A stretch of 64,000 nucleotides of DNA from Actinophytocola sp963729115 (GTDB lineage: Bacteria > Actinomycetota > Actinomycetes > Mycobacteriales > Pseudonocardiaceae). The position numbers were made by a program, and so were the translations under genes. The stretch covers positions 693,976 through 757,975 of the forward strand of contig CAVSMR010000027.1 in NCBI GenBank assembly GCA_963729115.1, read 5' to 3'. The notes beneath the pieces were generated by a model, which was not told the DNA's origin, did no database searches, and saw only the letters and a program-made list of their open reading frames with translations. Shown piece after piece: positions 28,901-36,491 of this stretch; positions within the stretch are counted from its first letter, which is position 1; the number at the start of each line of letters is the position of its first letter.

Positions 28901-31244
28901 GCGGTGGCAGGGCGTGGTCCTCGCCGCGGCAGCCCGCCCCGTACAGCGCGCCCAGGTCCGCCATGAGGACGCCGAGCGACCAACCGTCGTAGACGATGTG
29001 GTGGAACGTGAGCAGCATGACCGAACGTTCCGCCGCCAGCCGCAGCACCCTGGCCCGGACGAGCGGGCCGCGTTCGAGGTCGAACGGGTGCCGGGCCTCG
29101 GCGGCCGCGTGGTCCGCCACCGCGGCATCGCGCGCGGCCGGGTCGAGCGCGCGCAGATCGTCGACGGCAAGCGGGACCGTTCCGACGGGCTCGACGACTT
29201 GGCGCACCTCGGCGCCATCGCCGGTGAAGTGGGTGCGCAGCGCCGCGTGACGGGTGGCGAGTGCGTCGAGGGCGGCGCGCAGCACGTCGAGGTCCAGCCG
29301 GCCGGAGACGTCCAGCGCGAGCGGCTCGTTGTAGGTGGCCGAGCCGGGCTCCAGCCGGTCGAGGAACCACAGCCGCCGTTGCCCGGGCGACGCCGGGTGC
29401 GTGCCGTTCCCGAGCGGCGTGATCGTCGCAGGCGCCTTCGTGGGTCGGCTGTCGTCGGCGGCCCGGCGGGCGAGCGCGCGGACCGTCGGTGCCTCGAACA
29501 CGTCCCGCATGCCAAGCTCGATCCCGAGCCGTGCGGCGGCCTGCGCGGCGGCCCGGGCGGCCAACAGGGAATGCCCGCCCAGCGCGAAGAAGTCGTCGTC
29601 CGCGAACACCTCCGGCACGGCGAGCACCCCGGCCCAGACCTCGGCCAGCTCGTGCTCGACCGGACCGGCCAGCGGCGCGCGGGTGGACCCCGCCGCCGCG
29701 TCGTCGCGGGTGGGGGCGGGCAGCGCGCGCCGGTCGAGCTTGCCGCTCGGGGTCAGCGGCAATGCCGCGAGCCGCACGTACCACGCGGGCACCATGTGCT
29801 CTGGCAGCGCGGCACGGAGGTGGTCGCGCAGCGCTCTCGCATCTGGTGTCGCGCCAGGGCGCGGCGTGACGTACGCGGCGAGCCGCCGGTCGTCCGCCTC
29901 GCCTCGCGCGACCACGGCTGCCGCGCTCACGTCGGGGTGGCGGCCGAGGACGCTCTCGATCTCACCGAGCTCGACGCGGACGCCGCGGATCTTCACCTGG
30001 TCGTCGGTGCGCCCGAGGTACTCGAGTACACCGTCGTCGCGCCGGCGCGCGAGATCGCCGGTGCGGTAGAGCCGTTCGCCGCGGCCGAACGGGCTTGCCA
30101 CGAACCGCTCGGCGGTGAGGTCCGGCCGCGCCACGTAGCCCCGGGCCAGCGGCAGCCCACCGAGGTACAGCTCGCCGATCTCGCCGTCCGCCACCTCGCC
30201 GAGCCGACCGTCGAGAACATGGGTGCTGGCACCCGCGATGGGCCGTCCGATTGGGACGCTGCCGCCCGCGGAGACCTCGGGCGGGCAGGCGAAGAACGTC
30301 ACGTCGATCGCGGCCTCGGTCGGGCCGTACAGGTTGTGCAGCTCGGGCGCCACACTCAGCTCGTGGAAGCGGCTGACGAGGTCGGGGCTCAGCGCCTCAC
30401 CGCTGCAGAAGACGCGCCGCAGGCTCGCGGTGTGCCGGCCCGGGGCGGGCTCGGCCAGGAACGCGCGCAGCATCGAGGGGACGAAATGCAGCGTGGTGAC
30501 GCCGTGCTCGGCGATGGTCCGCGCGAGGTAGGCCGGGTCGCGGTGTCCGCCGGGGCGCGCCATGACCAGCGTGGCGCCCTCCAGCAGCGGCCAGAACAGC
30601 TCCCAGACCGACACGTCGAAGCTCACCGGTGTCTTCTGCAGCACGACATCGGAGCCGTCGAGCGGGTACGCCTCCTGCATCCACGCGAGCCGGTTGGCCA
30701 CCGCGGCGTGGGTGTTCATCGCGCCCTTCGGCCGTCCGGTGGAGCCGGAGGTGAAGATCACGTACGCGAGGGAGTCGGGGTGGCCGGGCACGTCGAGGCG
30801 ACCGGAGCTCTCGTCGGCGAGCCGCTGCCCTCCGGGCCCGAGACTGAGCACCGTGGCGTCGCCGGCGGGGACGAGACCGTCGAGCGCGCGGGTGGTCACC
30901 AGGGCGGCGAGGTTGGCGTCGGCGGCCATCGCCGCGAGCCGTTCACCCGGGTAGTCCGGGTCGAGCGGCACATACGCCGCACCGGCCTTGAGCACCCCGA
31001 GGAGCGCGACCATCAGGTCGAGCGAGCGTTCGAGACACACGCCGACACACGTCTCCGGGCCGGCTCCGGCGCGGACGAGCACCCGCGCGAGCCGGTTTGC
31101 CCGCTCGTCGAGCTCGGCGTAGGTCAGCACGTCCCCGCCGGCCCGCACGGCCACCGCGTCGGGCGTCCGGTCCACCTGGCGCTCGAACAGCGCGGCGAGC
31201 GTGGCGTCGTGGGCGTTCATGTAAGTCGCTTCCCGTGTCGTCAT
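22983..31244 (-). CDS. NRPS-B: A(Ser)-T-C-A(Val-like)-T-C-A-T
   Basis: 2753 aa in one intact frame. A1 (20-500) has the pocket D-V-W-H-F-S-L-I-D, the serine code. A2 (1050-1540) reads D-A-L-F-L-G-A-T-F, near the Val/Ile group. A3 (2110-2590) reads D-V-E-N-V-V-A-I-T, unassigned. T domains at about 556, 1610 and 2660 all carry GGHSLL. C domains are intact (HHIVYDG about 748; HHAVSDG about 1800). There is no starter C domain, so the first residue must be passed on by NRPS-A at a trans interface, or Ser is the starter. The ATG at 31244 overlaps the ABC gene stop (ATGA); an internal ATG at 31220 has a better ribosome site (GGGAAG). The C-terminal Arg/Ala-rich tail may be a docking region. Confidence 0.93.
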   Translation of the reverse strand: MTTREATYMNAHDATLAALFERQVDRTPDAVAVRAGGDVLTYAELDERANRLARVLVRAGAGPETCVGVCLERSLDLMVALLGVLKAGAAYVPLDPDYPGERLAAMAADANLAALVTTRALDGLVPAGDATVLSLGPGGQRLADESSGRLDVPGHPDSLAYVIFTSGSTGRPKGAMNTHAAVANRLAWMQEAYPLDGSDVVLQKTPVSFDVSVWELFWPLLEGATLVMARPGGHRDPAYLARTIAEHGVTTLHFVPSMLRAFLAEPAPGRHTASLRRVFCSGEALSPDLVSRFHELSVAPELHNLYGPTEAAIDVTFFACPPEVSAGGSVPIGRPIAGASTHVLDGRLGEVADGEIGELYLGGLPLARGYVARPDLTAERFVASPFGRGERLYRTGDLARRRDDGVLEYLGRTDDQVKIRGVRVELGEIESVLGRHPDVSAAAVVARGEADDRRLAAYVTPRPGATPDARALRDHLRAALPEHMVPAWYVRLAALPLTPSGKLDRRALPAPTRDDAAAGSTRAPLAGPVEHELAEVWAGVLAVPEVFADDDFFALGGHSLLAARAAAQAAARLGIELGMRDVFEAPTVRALARRAADDSRPTKAPATITPLGNGTHPASPGQRRLWFLDRLEPGSATYNEPLALDVSGRLDLDVLRAALDALATRHAALRTHFTGDGAEVRQVVEPVGTVPLAVDDLRALDPAARDAAVADHAAAEARHPFDLERGPLVRARVLRLAAERSVMLLTFHHIVYDGWSLGVLMADLGALYGAGCRGEDHALPPLPVQYADFAAWQHSLLDGGARDVQLRYWRDRLAGAPPSLELVTDRVRPAKPRHVGDTLPITLSADTARRLDEVGRAHGVTRFMTLLAAFQLMLGRYAGVRDVSVGTPVSGRPRPELDGLVGFFVNTLVLRTRWADEPTFAELLERVREATLGAHEHQDVPFEEVVDALRPPRDLSRTPLFQVALATRTAPVTPEALPGLLVALREAASRVAKFDLTVFWDETVHESGELRGVVEYDVDLFDRATVERMMAHYVALLESALARPGARVFELAHTTPAERVRLADWGTEPTSGRPENLAAGFLAQAIATPDAVALVFDGETVTYDELRARAEHLADLLADRGVDPEGVVALAMDRSASLVVAMLAVLLAGAAYLPLDAGNPQARLEFMVADSGASLLIADRTVGFAGDVPVVRIDELASPAGHRSRRARPAVHREQRACVFYTSGSTGTPKGVEVTHRGIVRLVCDAGYLGFAESDVVAQVANVSFDAATLEVWGALLNGGRTVGIRKEEALTPELLRERVAAHGVTAMFLTTAVFNQCVDAAPEMFAPVRTLLFGGEEADPRRVAALRAALPELRLVHAYGPTECTTFTSTHDVVAVAADAARVPIGRPIPGTSVHVLDEYARDAGIGVPGEVYIGGPGVARGYTGRPGLTAARFLPSPFGVGERLYRTGDLARWREDGVIEYLSRADTQVKIRGVRIEPEEVASVLATCDGVRAAVVDVQGDRDSKHLVAYVVADGTRPVEPWALRAHLAARLPEAMVPAWYVPLLEVPLTANGKLDRRALPAPTERDGVQSTTYVAPRDTTEELVAQVWAELLNVTNVSVHDDFFALGGHSLLATKVVARVSARLGTKVGVRDLFEAPTVAGLAAHVATARGADPHAPITAAGDGPHPLSFAQQRLWFLDRLAPRSPLYNVPLALTLDGTLDVAALAESVRALVHRHPSLRTRLVGGDEPRQVIDADPVAHLTVRDLRHLPEPGRERAADEHAAREAAQPFDIAAGPLFRAQLLRLGETRSVLLLTMHHAVSDGWSLGVLLRDLDALYTSATRGEPAVLAPLPVRYVDYAAWQRRLLDGTVRDEQLAYWTGRLRGAPAALDLPTDRPRPPVPRHVGDGFGLRLSPELTRALDEVSRAHGVTRFMTLLAAFQLMLGRYAGVRDVSVGTPVSGRARPELDEVAGLFVNTLVLRTRWVDDPTFARLLDRVREDTLGAYEHQDVPFDHVVEAVRPPRELSRTPLFQVMLSMEEAAGTAATLAGLAVSVRDAASRVAKFDLTVAWDEATLDHGELRGVVEYDVDLFDRATVERMMAHYVTLLESALAAPDTRVTHLAMVPDDGLADLASVPESPAPRTVTLPELFDAAVVRWANRPALVQDGRTQSYAELATQSDRVCAYLRGRGVRTADTVAVALDRDLAWPAALLGILKAGSAYVPLDVRAPRARVEHVLRDSAATLVVGSRDAGPPSDLVPFAPVEDALTAEPGEPAATSPSAPAYVLYTSGTTGLPKGVCVSHANLVHSLEAVADRYELGPDDRVLQFAALTFDVAAEELFASLLRGAAVVLVAPGPAPGVAELVTLARREQLSVLNLPASYWHEWVAVLDQYPPQTCPALRLVVVGSERVDGGRLAEWRAGAPAHIRWLNAYGPTEATITATVHEPAGPTPGATVPIGTPLPGVRAYVLDDALRPVPRGVPGELYLAGGGVAQHYVGDPGRTATRFLPDRWGRPGERMYATGDRARRTADGVLEFLGRGDDQVKLRGFRIELGEIEAALAAHPGVRDAAAALRADVAGEPVLVGYVALADEVSTATLRGHLADRLPGYMVPATIVILDRLPRAEGGKVDRRALPSPARPTAATAVRVALASEVERAVAAIWRDVLALEHVGADDNFFELGGHSLLILRMQARLAAALDRSVPVVDLFQFPTVRTLARHLATVGAPGGHDNTGTSAGGAAGRRRAEARKTQHGARALRRRASARDVGDETDD

Positions 31245-34200
31245 TTCGCGGCGGCCGGTTGGGCGGGCTCGCGAGTCGTTACGCGCGTGACGCGGCCGAC
31301 GTCGAGCGCCACCACGCGGTTGGCGTCGAGCAAGGTGTCGCGCCGGTGGGCGATGCAGAGCACGGTGGCGCCGGCGAGCTCGGTGTCGAGAGTGCGCTGG
31401 ATCCGCGCGTCGGTCTCCGCGTCGAGGCTGGCCGTCGCCTCGTCGATGAGCACGACCTTCGCGCGGTGCAGCAGCGCGCGGGCCAGGCAGAGGAGCTGGC
31501 GCTCGCCGGCGCTGAGCCGGGACGCACTCGCCGAGACCGCGTGGTCGAGCCCGCCCGGCAGCGTCTGGACCTTGTCCGCGAGACCCACCTTGGCGAGCAC
31601 CGCCTCGATGTCGTCGTCGGCGAAGCCCCGCAGCGGGTCGAGATTCGCCCGCAGCGTGCCCGGCAGCAGCACCGGGTCCTGGGGGATCGCCGCGATGCGG
31701 GCACGCAGGTCCGGCAGCCGCAGCGTGGCCACGTCGACACCGTCGACCAGGATCCTGCCCCGCTCGCATTCCACGAATCGCAGCAGCGCGGAGAACAGAC
31801 TCGACTTGCCGCTTCCGGTCCGCCCGACGACGCCGACCTTCTCGCCCGCGGGCGCGTGGAAATGGACGTCGTCCAGGGCGGGCGGACGGTCCTGTTCGTA
31901 GCGCAGGGTCACGCCTTCGAATCGGACGTCACCGCGGGTGGGCCACCCCTCCGGCGCGGGCGAGCCGCCGGTGCTCTCGATGGGCAGCCGCGTGTAGTCC
32001 TGGACGCGCTCGAAGCTGGCCAGCGCGAGGTCCATCGTCCGTATCGTGAGCAGGCCCATGGCGAGCGTCTCGGTGAACAGGTAGGCGAAGCTGATGCCCA
32101 CGCCGGCCAACCCCGCGCCGATGTTGCCCTGGACGACGAGCAACGTCGCGTAGCCGAACAGCACAGCCGCGCCCAACAGATCGAGGCGCAGGTTGAAGTG
32201 CCGGGACAGCGAGTTGACGGTGTAGTCGGCGCTGCGCGAGATCCGTACCCGGGCGAGGAACTCCGTCTCGAAGCCACGCACGCGCCGGTCCCGGCCCTCG
32301 ATCGAGGTCACGCCCTCGATGACCTCCGAGAGCAGCGACAGAACGGGCTCGCGTGCCTGCTTCGACAGCCGGGAGGCCTCCACGGTGCTGGACCGGGTGC
32401 GCCGCTGCCAGCGCAGGTACAGCAGCAGGACCGGCACGGCCAGGACTATCGTCAGCGGACTCGTGGTGGCCAGCGCGATCCACGGCAGGAGCAGCCCGAC
32501 GACGATGCCGAGCGTGTCGATGGTGTGCCCGGGCAGCTCGAGGTCGATGGTCTCCATGTCCGCGGAGAACCTGGTGAGCACGCGCCCGGACGGGTTCCGG
32601 TCGAAGAACGACAGCGGCGCGCGCAGGACGCGGCGGAGCATCGAGGCGTGCAGCGTGAGGCCTGCCTTGACACCGCGTGAGAACGCGAAGCTGAACAGCG
32701 TTCGGTCCAGCAGGAGCGCCAGCAACCCGATGCCGGCATAGACGCCGGCGTAGAGCAGGGTGCTCTGCCCGGGGTTCTCGGTCCACCAGCCAAGCCAGAA
32801 CGACCCGCCGCCCAGCACGGCCTGGCCGAGGAACGCCAGCGCTACCAGCACGACGAGTAGTGCGCCGGGGGTGAGCACCCGCAGGTAGCCGAGATAGGTG
32901 TCCCGCAGCATCGCACCACTGCGCGCGGGAGCCGCGTCCTCGTCCGCGACGTCGAGCGGTATCGCCACGTCGGGCGCGCCGGTCTCGATGTGCTCTTTCT
33001 CGGCCGGGGCGGCGACCTCGGGCAGCAGCTCGGGGATGCGGGCGGCGATCTCGTCGAACGTGCCGCTCGCAAGGATCCGCCCGCTGTCGAGGACGACGAC
33101 CCGGTCGGCCCGCCGGGCGTAGTCGAGACGGTGGGTGGCGACGACCCGGGTCCGGTCGGCGAGCACGCCGGCGAACAGGGCGTCCATGATCGTTCCCGCC
33201 ACCGAGTCGTCGACCGCGCTCGTCGGGTCGTCGACGACGTAGACGTCGGCGTCCTCGTAGGCGGCGCGGGCGAGCGCGATGCGCTGGCGCTGCCCGCCGG
33301 ACAGGTTCGAGCCACGCTCGCCGATCACGGTCTGGTCGCCCGCGGGCATCGCGGCGAGGTCCGCGTCCAGGGCTGTCGCGCGCACGACGGCGGCGTAGCG
33401 ATCCGGGTCGTCGGGGGAGAAGCAGCGGATGTTCTCCTCGACCGTCCCCTGCATGATCCACGGCTTCTGCGGGAGGTACACCACGCTCCCGGTCACCCGC
33501 GCGTCGCCGGTGACGGTCCGCATCGTCCCGGCGATCGCGCCGAGCAGCGCGGACTTGCCGCTGCCGACTTTGCCGAGCACGCACACCAGCTCGCCGGGCG
33601 CGACTCTCAGGTCCACTCCGGACAGACAAGGAGCGGTCTCCTGCGCGGCGGGCCACGCGAACGCCGCGTCCGACAGCGTGACCGCGCCCGGGGGTGCCGG
33701 GTCGTGCCCCGGCCCGTCCGGCTCGACCGTCGCCGTGGACGGCCCGTCGGCTGCCTCCAGGAACGTCCGCACCTTGCCGAAGGCGACCCGGGTCTCGTTG
33801 CGCATGTCCAGGTAGCGCACCATCTCCGGCAGCTGCGAGCGCAGCACGGTGAGCACCGCGATCGCCGCGAACACGTCGGCGGCGCGCAGCTCGTGACCGA
33901 CGGCGGCGTAGGTGATCAGCGTGATCGTGATCATCAGCACCGGTGTCGCCGAGTTCACCAGATACAGCGTCGCGAGGCGCTTCTGGCGGCGAACGAGCAG
34001 CTCGTTGAGCACCGAACGCTCGCGCATCGCCGCTCGTTCGGCGACGTCCTCCCACGCGTGCGAGCGCAGCGTGCGCATCGCCGCGACGAGCTCGCTCACC
34101 AGGCCGATGCGCTTCCCGTTCGCCTCGCGGATCCTCGGCACCAGCGCGTAGACGCGCGCGTTGGCGACGGCCGAGAGGCCGAGCCCGGCGAGCAGCACCG

Positions 34201-34906
34201 CGATGCCCACGAGCCCGACCCAGCCGAGCAGGAAGCACAGCAGCGCGCACGAGCCGGCGATGCCGAGCGGCACCGCCCACGCCATGTGGACGAACGAGAC
34301 CTGCCCGATCCGCCGCGCGTCCGAGGAGGCGAACGTGATCACCTCGCCGGTCGGGAACGCCGTCCGGGCGCCGCGGTCCATGCGCAGGTACCTGCGGAGA
34401 ACCTGGGTACCCATGAGCGCCGTGATGGACTGCGAGGACTTCCACGCCTCGGCCCACTGATGCTTGTGCGCCACCGACTCGACCACGTGGAAGGCACCCA
34501 GGCAGGCCGCGATGAACACGCCCTGGCCGACCAGGCCGTGGTTGTCGCCCTCGAACCACGAGATGAGCGCATGGATGATCAGCGGCCCCACCGTCGCGCA
34601 CACCTCGTACCCGAGGAAGATCAGCGCGGCCCACCAGAAGCGCCGGCGGAACGTGTCGTACAGCGCCCGTCGCAGCCCGCCGGGCTGAGCGCGCCGCTCG
34701 GCGTAGGCGCGCTCGAACGTCGGCACGACCCGCGCGAGGTCGTCGTACGGCGGAGGCTCGAGGCGGTCGGAGAGCCGCAGTGGTCGCGTCGTGCCTGTCT
34801 CGACCAGGGTCGACGGCCACCGCATCAAGACGCGCGAGAAGACGTTCGCGTCGCCCTCGGCACTCGGCCGGTCCGGCGCGACCGTCGTCGCTCGGTCTCG
34901 TTTCAC
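31241..34906 (-). CDS. Double ABC exporter (TMD-NBD-TMD-NBD, ABCC/multidrug type)
   Basis: 1221 aa in one chain. TMD1 about 90-400; NBD1 with Walker A GKVGSGKSALLG (about 455), LSGGQRQRIALARA and Walker B VYVVDDPTSAVDD. TMD2 about 640-960; NBD2 with GRTGSGKSSLF (about 1034), LSAGERQLLCLARA and VVLIDEATASLD. Fused full transporters of this MRP-like type export peptides and drugs. It lies inside the NRPS operon, coupled at both ends (GTGA to the DUF6817 gene, ATGA to NRPS-B), so it probably exports the peptide or gives self-resistance. The start is the GTG at 34906. Confidence 0.93.
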   Translation of the reverse strand: MKRDRATTVAPDRPSAEGDANVFSRVLMRWPSTLVETGTTRPLRLSDRLEPPPYDDLARVVPTFERAYAERRAQPGGLRRALYDTFRRRFWWAALIFLGYEVCATVGPLIIHALISWFEGDNHGLVGQGVFIAACLGAFHVVESVAHKHQWAEAWKSSQSITALMGTQVLRRYLRMDRGARTAFPTGEVITFASSDARRIGQVSFVHMAWAVPLGIAGSCALLCFLLGWVGLVGIAVLLAGLGLSAVANARVYALVPRIREANGKRIGLVSELVAAMRTLRSHAWEDVAERAAMRERSVLNELLVRRQKRLATLYLVNSATPVLMITITLITYAAVGHELRAADVFAAIAVLTVLRSQLPEMVRYLDMRNETRVAFGKVRTFLEAADGPSTATVEPDGPGHDPAPPGAVTLSDAAFAWPAAQETAPCLSGVDLRVAPGELVCVLGKVGSGKSALLGAIAGTMRTVTGDARVTGSVVYLPQKPWIMQGTVEENIRCFSPDDPDRYAAVVRATALDADLAAMPAGDQTVIGERGSNLSGGQRQRIALARAAYEDADVYVVDDPTSAVDDSVAGTIMDALFAGVLADRTRVVATHRLDYARRADRVVVLDSGRILASGTFDEIAARIPELLPEVAAPAEKEHIETGAPDVAIPLDVADEDAAPARSGAMLRDTYLGYLRVLTPGALLVVLVALAFLGQAVLGGGSFWLGWWTENPGQSTLLYAGVYAGIGLLALLLDRTLFSFAFSRGVKAGLTLHASMLRRVLRAPLSFFDRNPSGRVLTRFSADMETIDLELPGHTIDTLGIVVGLLLPWIALATTSPLTIVLAVPVLLLYLRWQRRTRSSTVEASRLSKQAREPVLSLLSEVIEGVTSIEGRDRRVRGFETEFLARVRISRSADYTVNSLSRHFNLRLDLLGAAVLFGYATLLVVQGNIGAGLAGVGISFAYLFTETLAMGLLTIRTMDLALASFERVQDYTRLPIESTGGSPAPEGWPTRGDVRFEGVTLRYEQDRPPALDDVHFHAPAGEKVGVVGRTGSGKSSLFSALLRFVECERGRILVDGVDVATLRLPDLRARIAAIPQDPVLLPGTLRANLDPLRGFADDDIEAVLAKVGLADKVQTLPGGLDHAVSASASRLSAGERQLLCLARALLHRAKVVLIDEATASLDAETDARIQRTLDTELAGATVLCIAHRRDTLLDANRVVALDVGRVTRVTTREPAQPAAAK

Positions 34907-35454
34907 GATGCCGGCCTGTCGAGCGGGGCCAGACCGTAGGTCTCCTCCAGCGCCGCACGAGCGGCCGTGGGGAGGTACCGGCGCATCTCGTCGAACTCCC
35001 TGGCCCGGCTGAACCGGCTGGACTCCGGGAAGCGGGGGCGTTGCTCCAACCAGTTCGCCACGGTGAGCGTCGCGAGGTCGGCGTACTGCGCGTCGGTCAC
35101 GCCGAGCTGCTCGCCCTCGCGCGACTCCAGGAGGAACGGCGCGCCATCGAACGCCGCGTCGAAGATGCTGCTCCGCGCGACGACCCCGAACAGATGGACG
35201 AGCGTCTCGGCCTGCTCGCCGATCAGCTCGCGCACCACGGGCCGCAGCTCCCGGGGCACCGCGCCGGTCGGGAAGATCTCGGTGCCGTACACCGAGTGGA
35301 ACAGCCCCGCGTCGCACAGCGCATCGCTCGAGTCCCAGGCGCGCAGCAGGTCGTGGACGCCCCGCAGGTGCGCGAGCAGGTCCGCGTCCGAGTGGGCCAT
35401 CGCGCCCGCGCCGTGCTGCTCGAGGAAGGCGATCTTGTCGAGTCGGCTCGTCAT
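34903..35454 (-). CDS. DUF6817-like protein (HD-type helical fold suspected)
   Basis: 183 aa. The conserved N-terminal block (FLEQHGAGAMAHSDADLLA, HLRGVHDLLRAW, CDAGLFHSVYGTEIFP) matches the DUF6817 group, whose His and Asp residues recall HD metal sites. Function is not known. Homologues often sit beside Fe(II)/2OG oxygenases in NRPS clusters; here the oxygenase gene ends 8 bp upstream. It overlaps the ABC gene by GTGA. It could be a partner of the oxygenase or a small metal-dependent enzyme acting on an amino acid. Confidence 0.72.
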   Translation of the reverse strand: MTSRLDKIAFLEQHGAGAMAHSDADLLAHLRGVHDLLRAWDSSDALCDAGLFHSVYGTEIFPTGAVPRELRPVVRELIGEQAETLVHLFGVVARSSIFDAAFDGAPFLLESREGEQLGVTDAQYADLATLTVANWLEQRPRFPESSRFSRAREFDEMRRYLPTAARAALEETYGLAPLDRPAS

Positions 35455-35462
35455 CGTCGCCC

Positions 35463-36491
35463 TCACCCGGCCGGCGCGTCGGCGGAGGACGCGGTCATCG
35501 CGACCAGGATCTTGCGCGGACCTTCGAAGCTCATGCGCCCGTGGGCCATCGCGAGGTTGTCGACCATGAGCAGATCGCCCGGCTGCCAACGGAAGGCCAG
35601 TGTCTCCGCGGCGTACGCGGCACGGATCGACGCCAGGTCGGCCGGGTCGAGCGGGCTCCCGTCCCCGAGGTAGGAGTTGCGGGGAAGCTCGTGCTCGGCC
35701 ATCAGGCCGAGCAGCGCCTCGCGGGTCTCCGGCTTGAGGTTGGAGACGTGGAACAGGTGCGCCTGGTTGAGCCACACGGGTTGCCCTGTGCCGGGGTGCG
35801 TGATGGCTGCCTGGACCGTCTCGACGGTGCGCAGCGAGCCGTCCGCGAGCCACTCGAACTCGATGCCCCGTTCCGTGCAGAACCGCTCGACCGTGGCGCG
35901 ATCGTCCGAGCCGAACGCGTCCTCCCATGAGATGCCGAGGCCCGGGCGGTAGTTGCGGACGTAGCGCACGCCGTGGCGCTCGAACCGCGCACGCACGTCC
36001 TCGGGGATGCGCAGGTAGACCGCGTGGCTGTCGGCGAGCGGTGTCTCGCCACCCACCGGCGCGGCGACCGCGCAGTAGAACCAGATCCGCAAGGGCCACA
36101 CGCTCGTGTAGCTCATCTCGTTGTGCAGCGGGATGAGCTCGCTCGCCGGGTACTCGGTGGACGTGTAGACATCGCCCTCTTTCCGGCGCGGCGTCGAGCC
36201 GTAGTTGTACTCGCCGAGCTCCCCGTCGAGCTCCCGGACGAACTCGGCGAACACCGACGGGTCCGGCGCGTCGAAACCGCGCAAGAGGCAGGCGCCGGCC
36301 TCGGCCAGCCGCGCCCGCAGGCGGGCCTCGTTCGCCTGCGCCCATGCCACCGGGCTGATGCCAGGCGCGGTGGCCTCGAACAGCGCCACCTTGTCCCGAT
36401 CGGGGAAGAGGCACGCCTCGGTCACGTCTGCGAGTTCGAGCGCTTTCACGTGGTCCATCTCGCGGGTCATCCGTTCTGTCGCGTTGTTCAT
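35463..36491 (-). CDS. SyrP-like Fe(II)/2-oxoglutarate oxygenase (TauD/TfdA family)
   Basis: 342 aa. The iron ligands appear as HNE in IPLHNEMSYT (about residue 124) and a distal His in NLAMAHGRMSF (about 315), followed by the 2OG-binding Arg in GPRKI. The H-x-E variant is typical of clavaminate synthase and SyrP-type enzymes, which hydroxylate amino acids, in SyrP on a T-domain-bound Asp. The start overlaps the NRPS-A stop as TGATG, with GAGGA 6 bases upstream. It probably beta-hydroxylates a residue of the peptide; substrate unknown. Confidence 0.87.
   Translation of the reverse strand: MNNATERMTREMDHVKALELADVTEACLFPDRDKVALFEATAPGISPVAWAQANEARLRARLAEAGACLLRGFDAPDPSVFAEFVRELDGELGEYNYGSTPRRKEGDVYTSTEYPASELIPLHNEMSYTSVWPLRIWFYCAVAAPVGGETPLADSHAVYLRIPEDVRARFERHGVRYVRNYRPGLGISWEDAFGSDDRATVERFCTERGIEFEWLADGSLRTVETVQAAITHPGTGQPVWLNQAHLFHVSNLKPETREALLGLMAEHELPRNSYLGDGSPLDPADLASIRAAYAAETLAFRWQPGDLLMVDNLAMAHGRMSFEGPRKILVAMTASSADAPAG

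Noticed and set aside
31245..31769. Longer N-terminus for NRPS-B
   Set aside because: It is out-of-frame sequence of the ABC transporter gene; the A domain begins right after the overlap start at 31244.
26238..31901. Very long open frame on the plus strand opposite NRPS-B (similar ones at 12038-14371, 17519-19777, 20417-22720, 37177-42030)
   Set aside because: Arg/His/Gln-rich translations without domains, lying antisense to intact NRPS/PKS domains; an effect of high GC.
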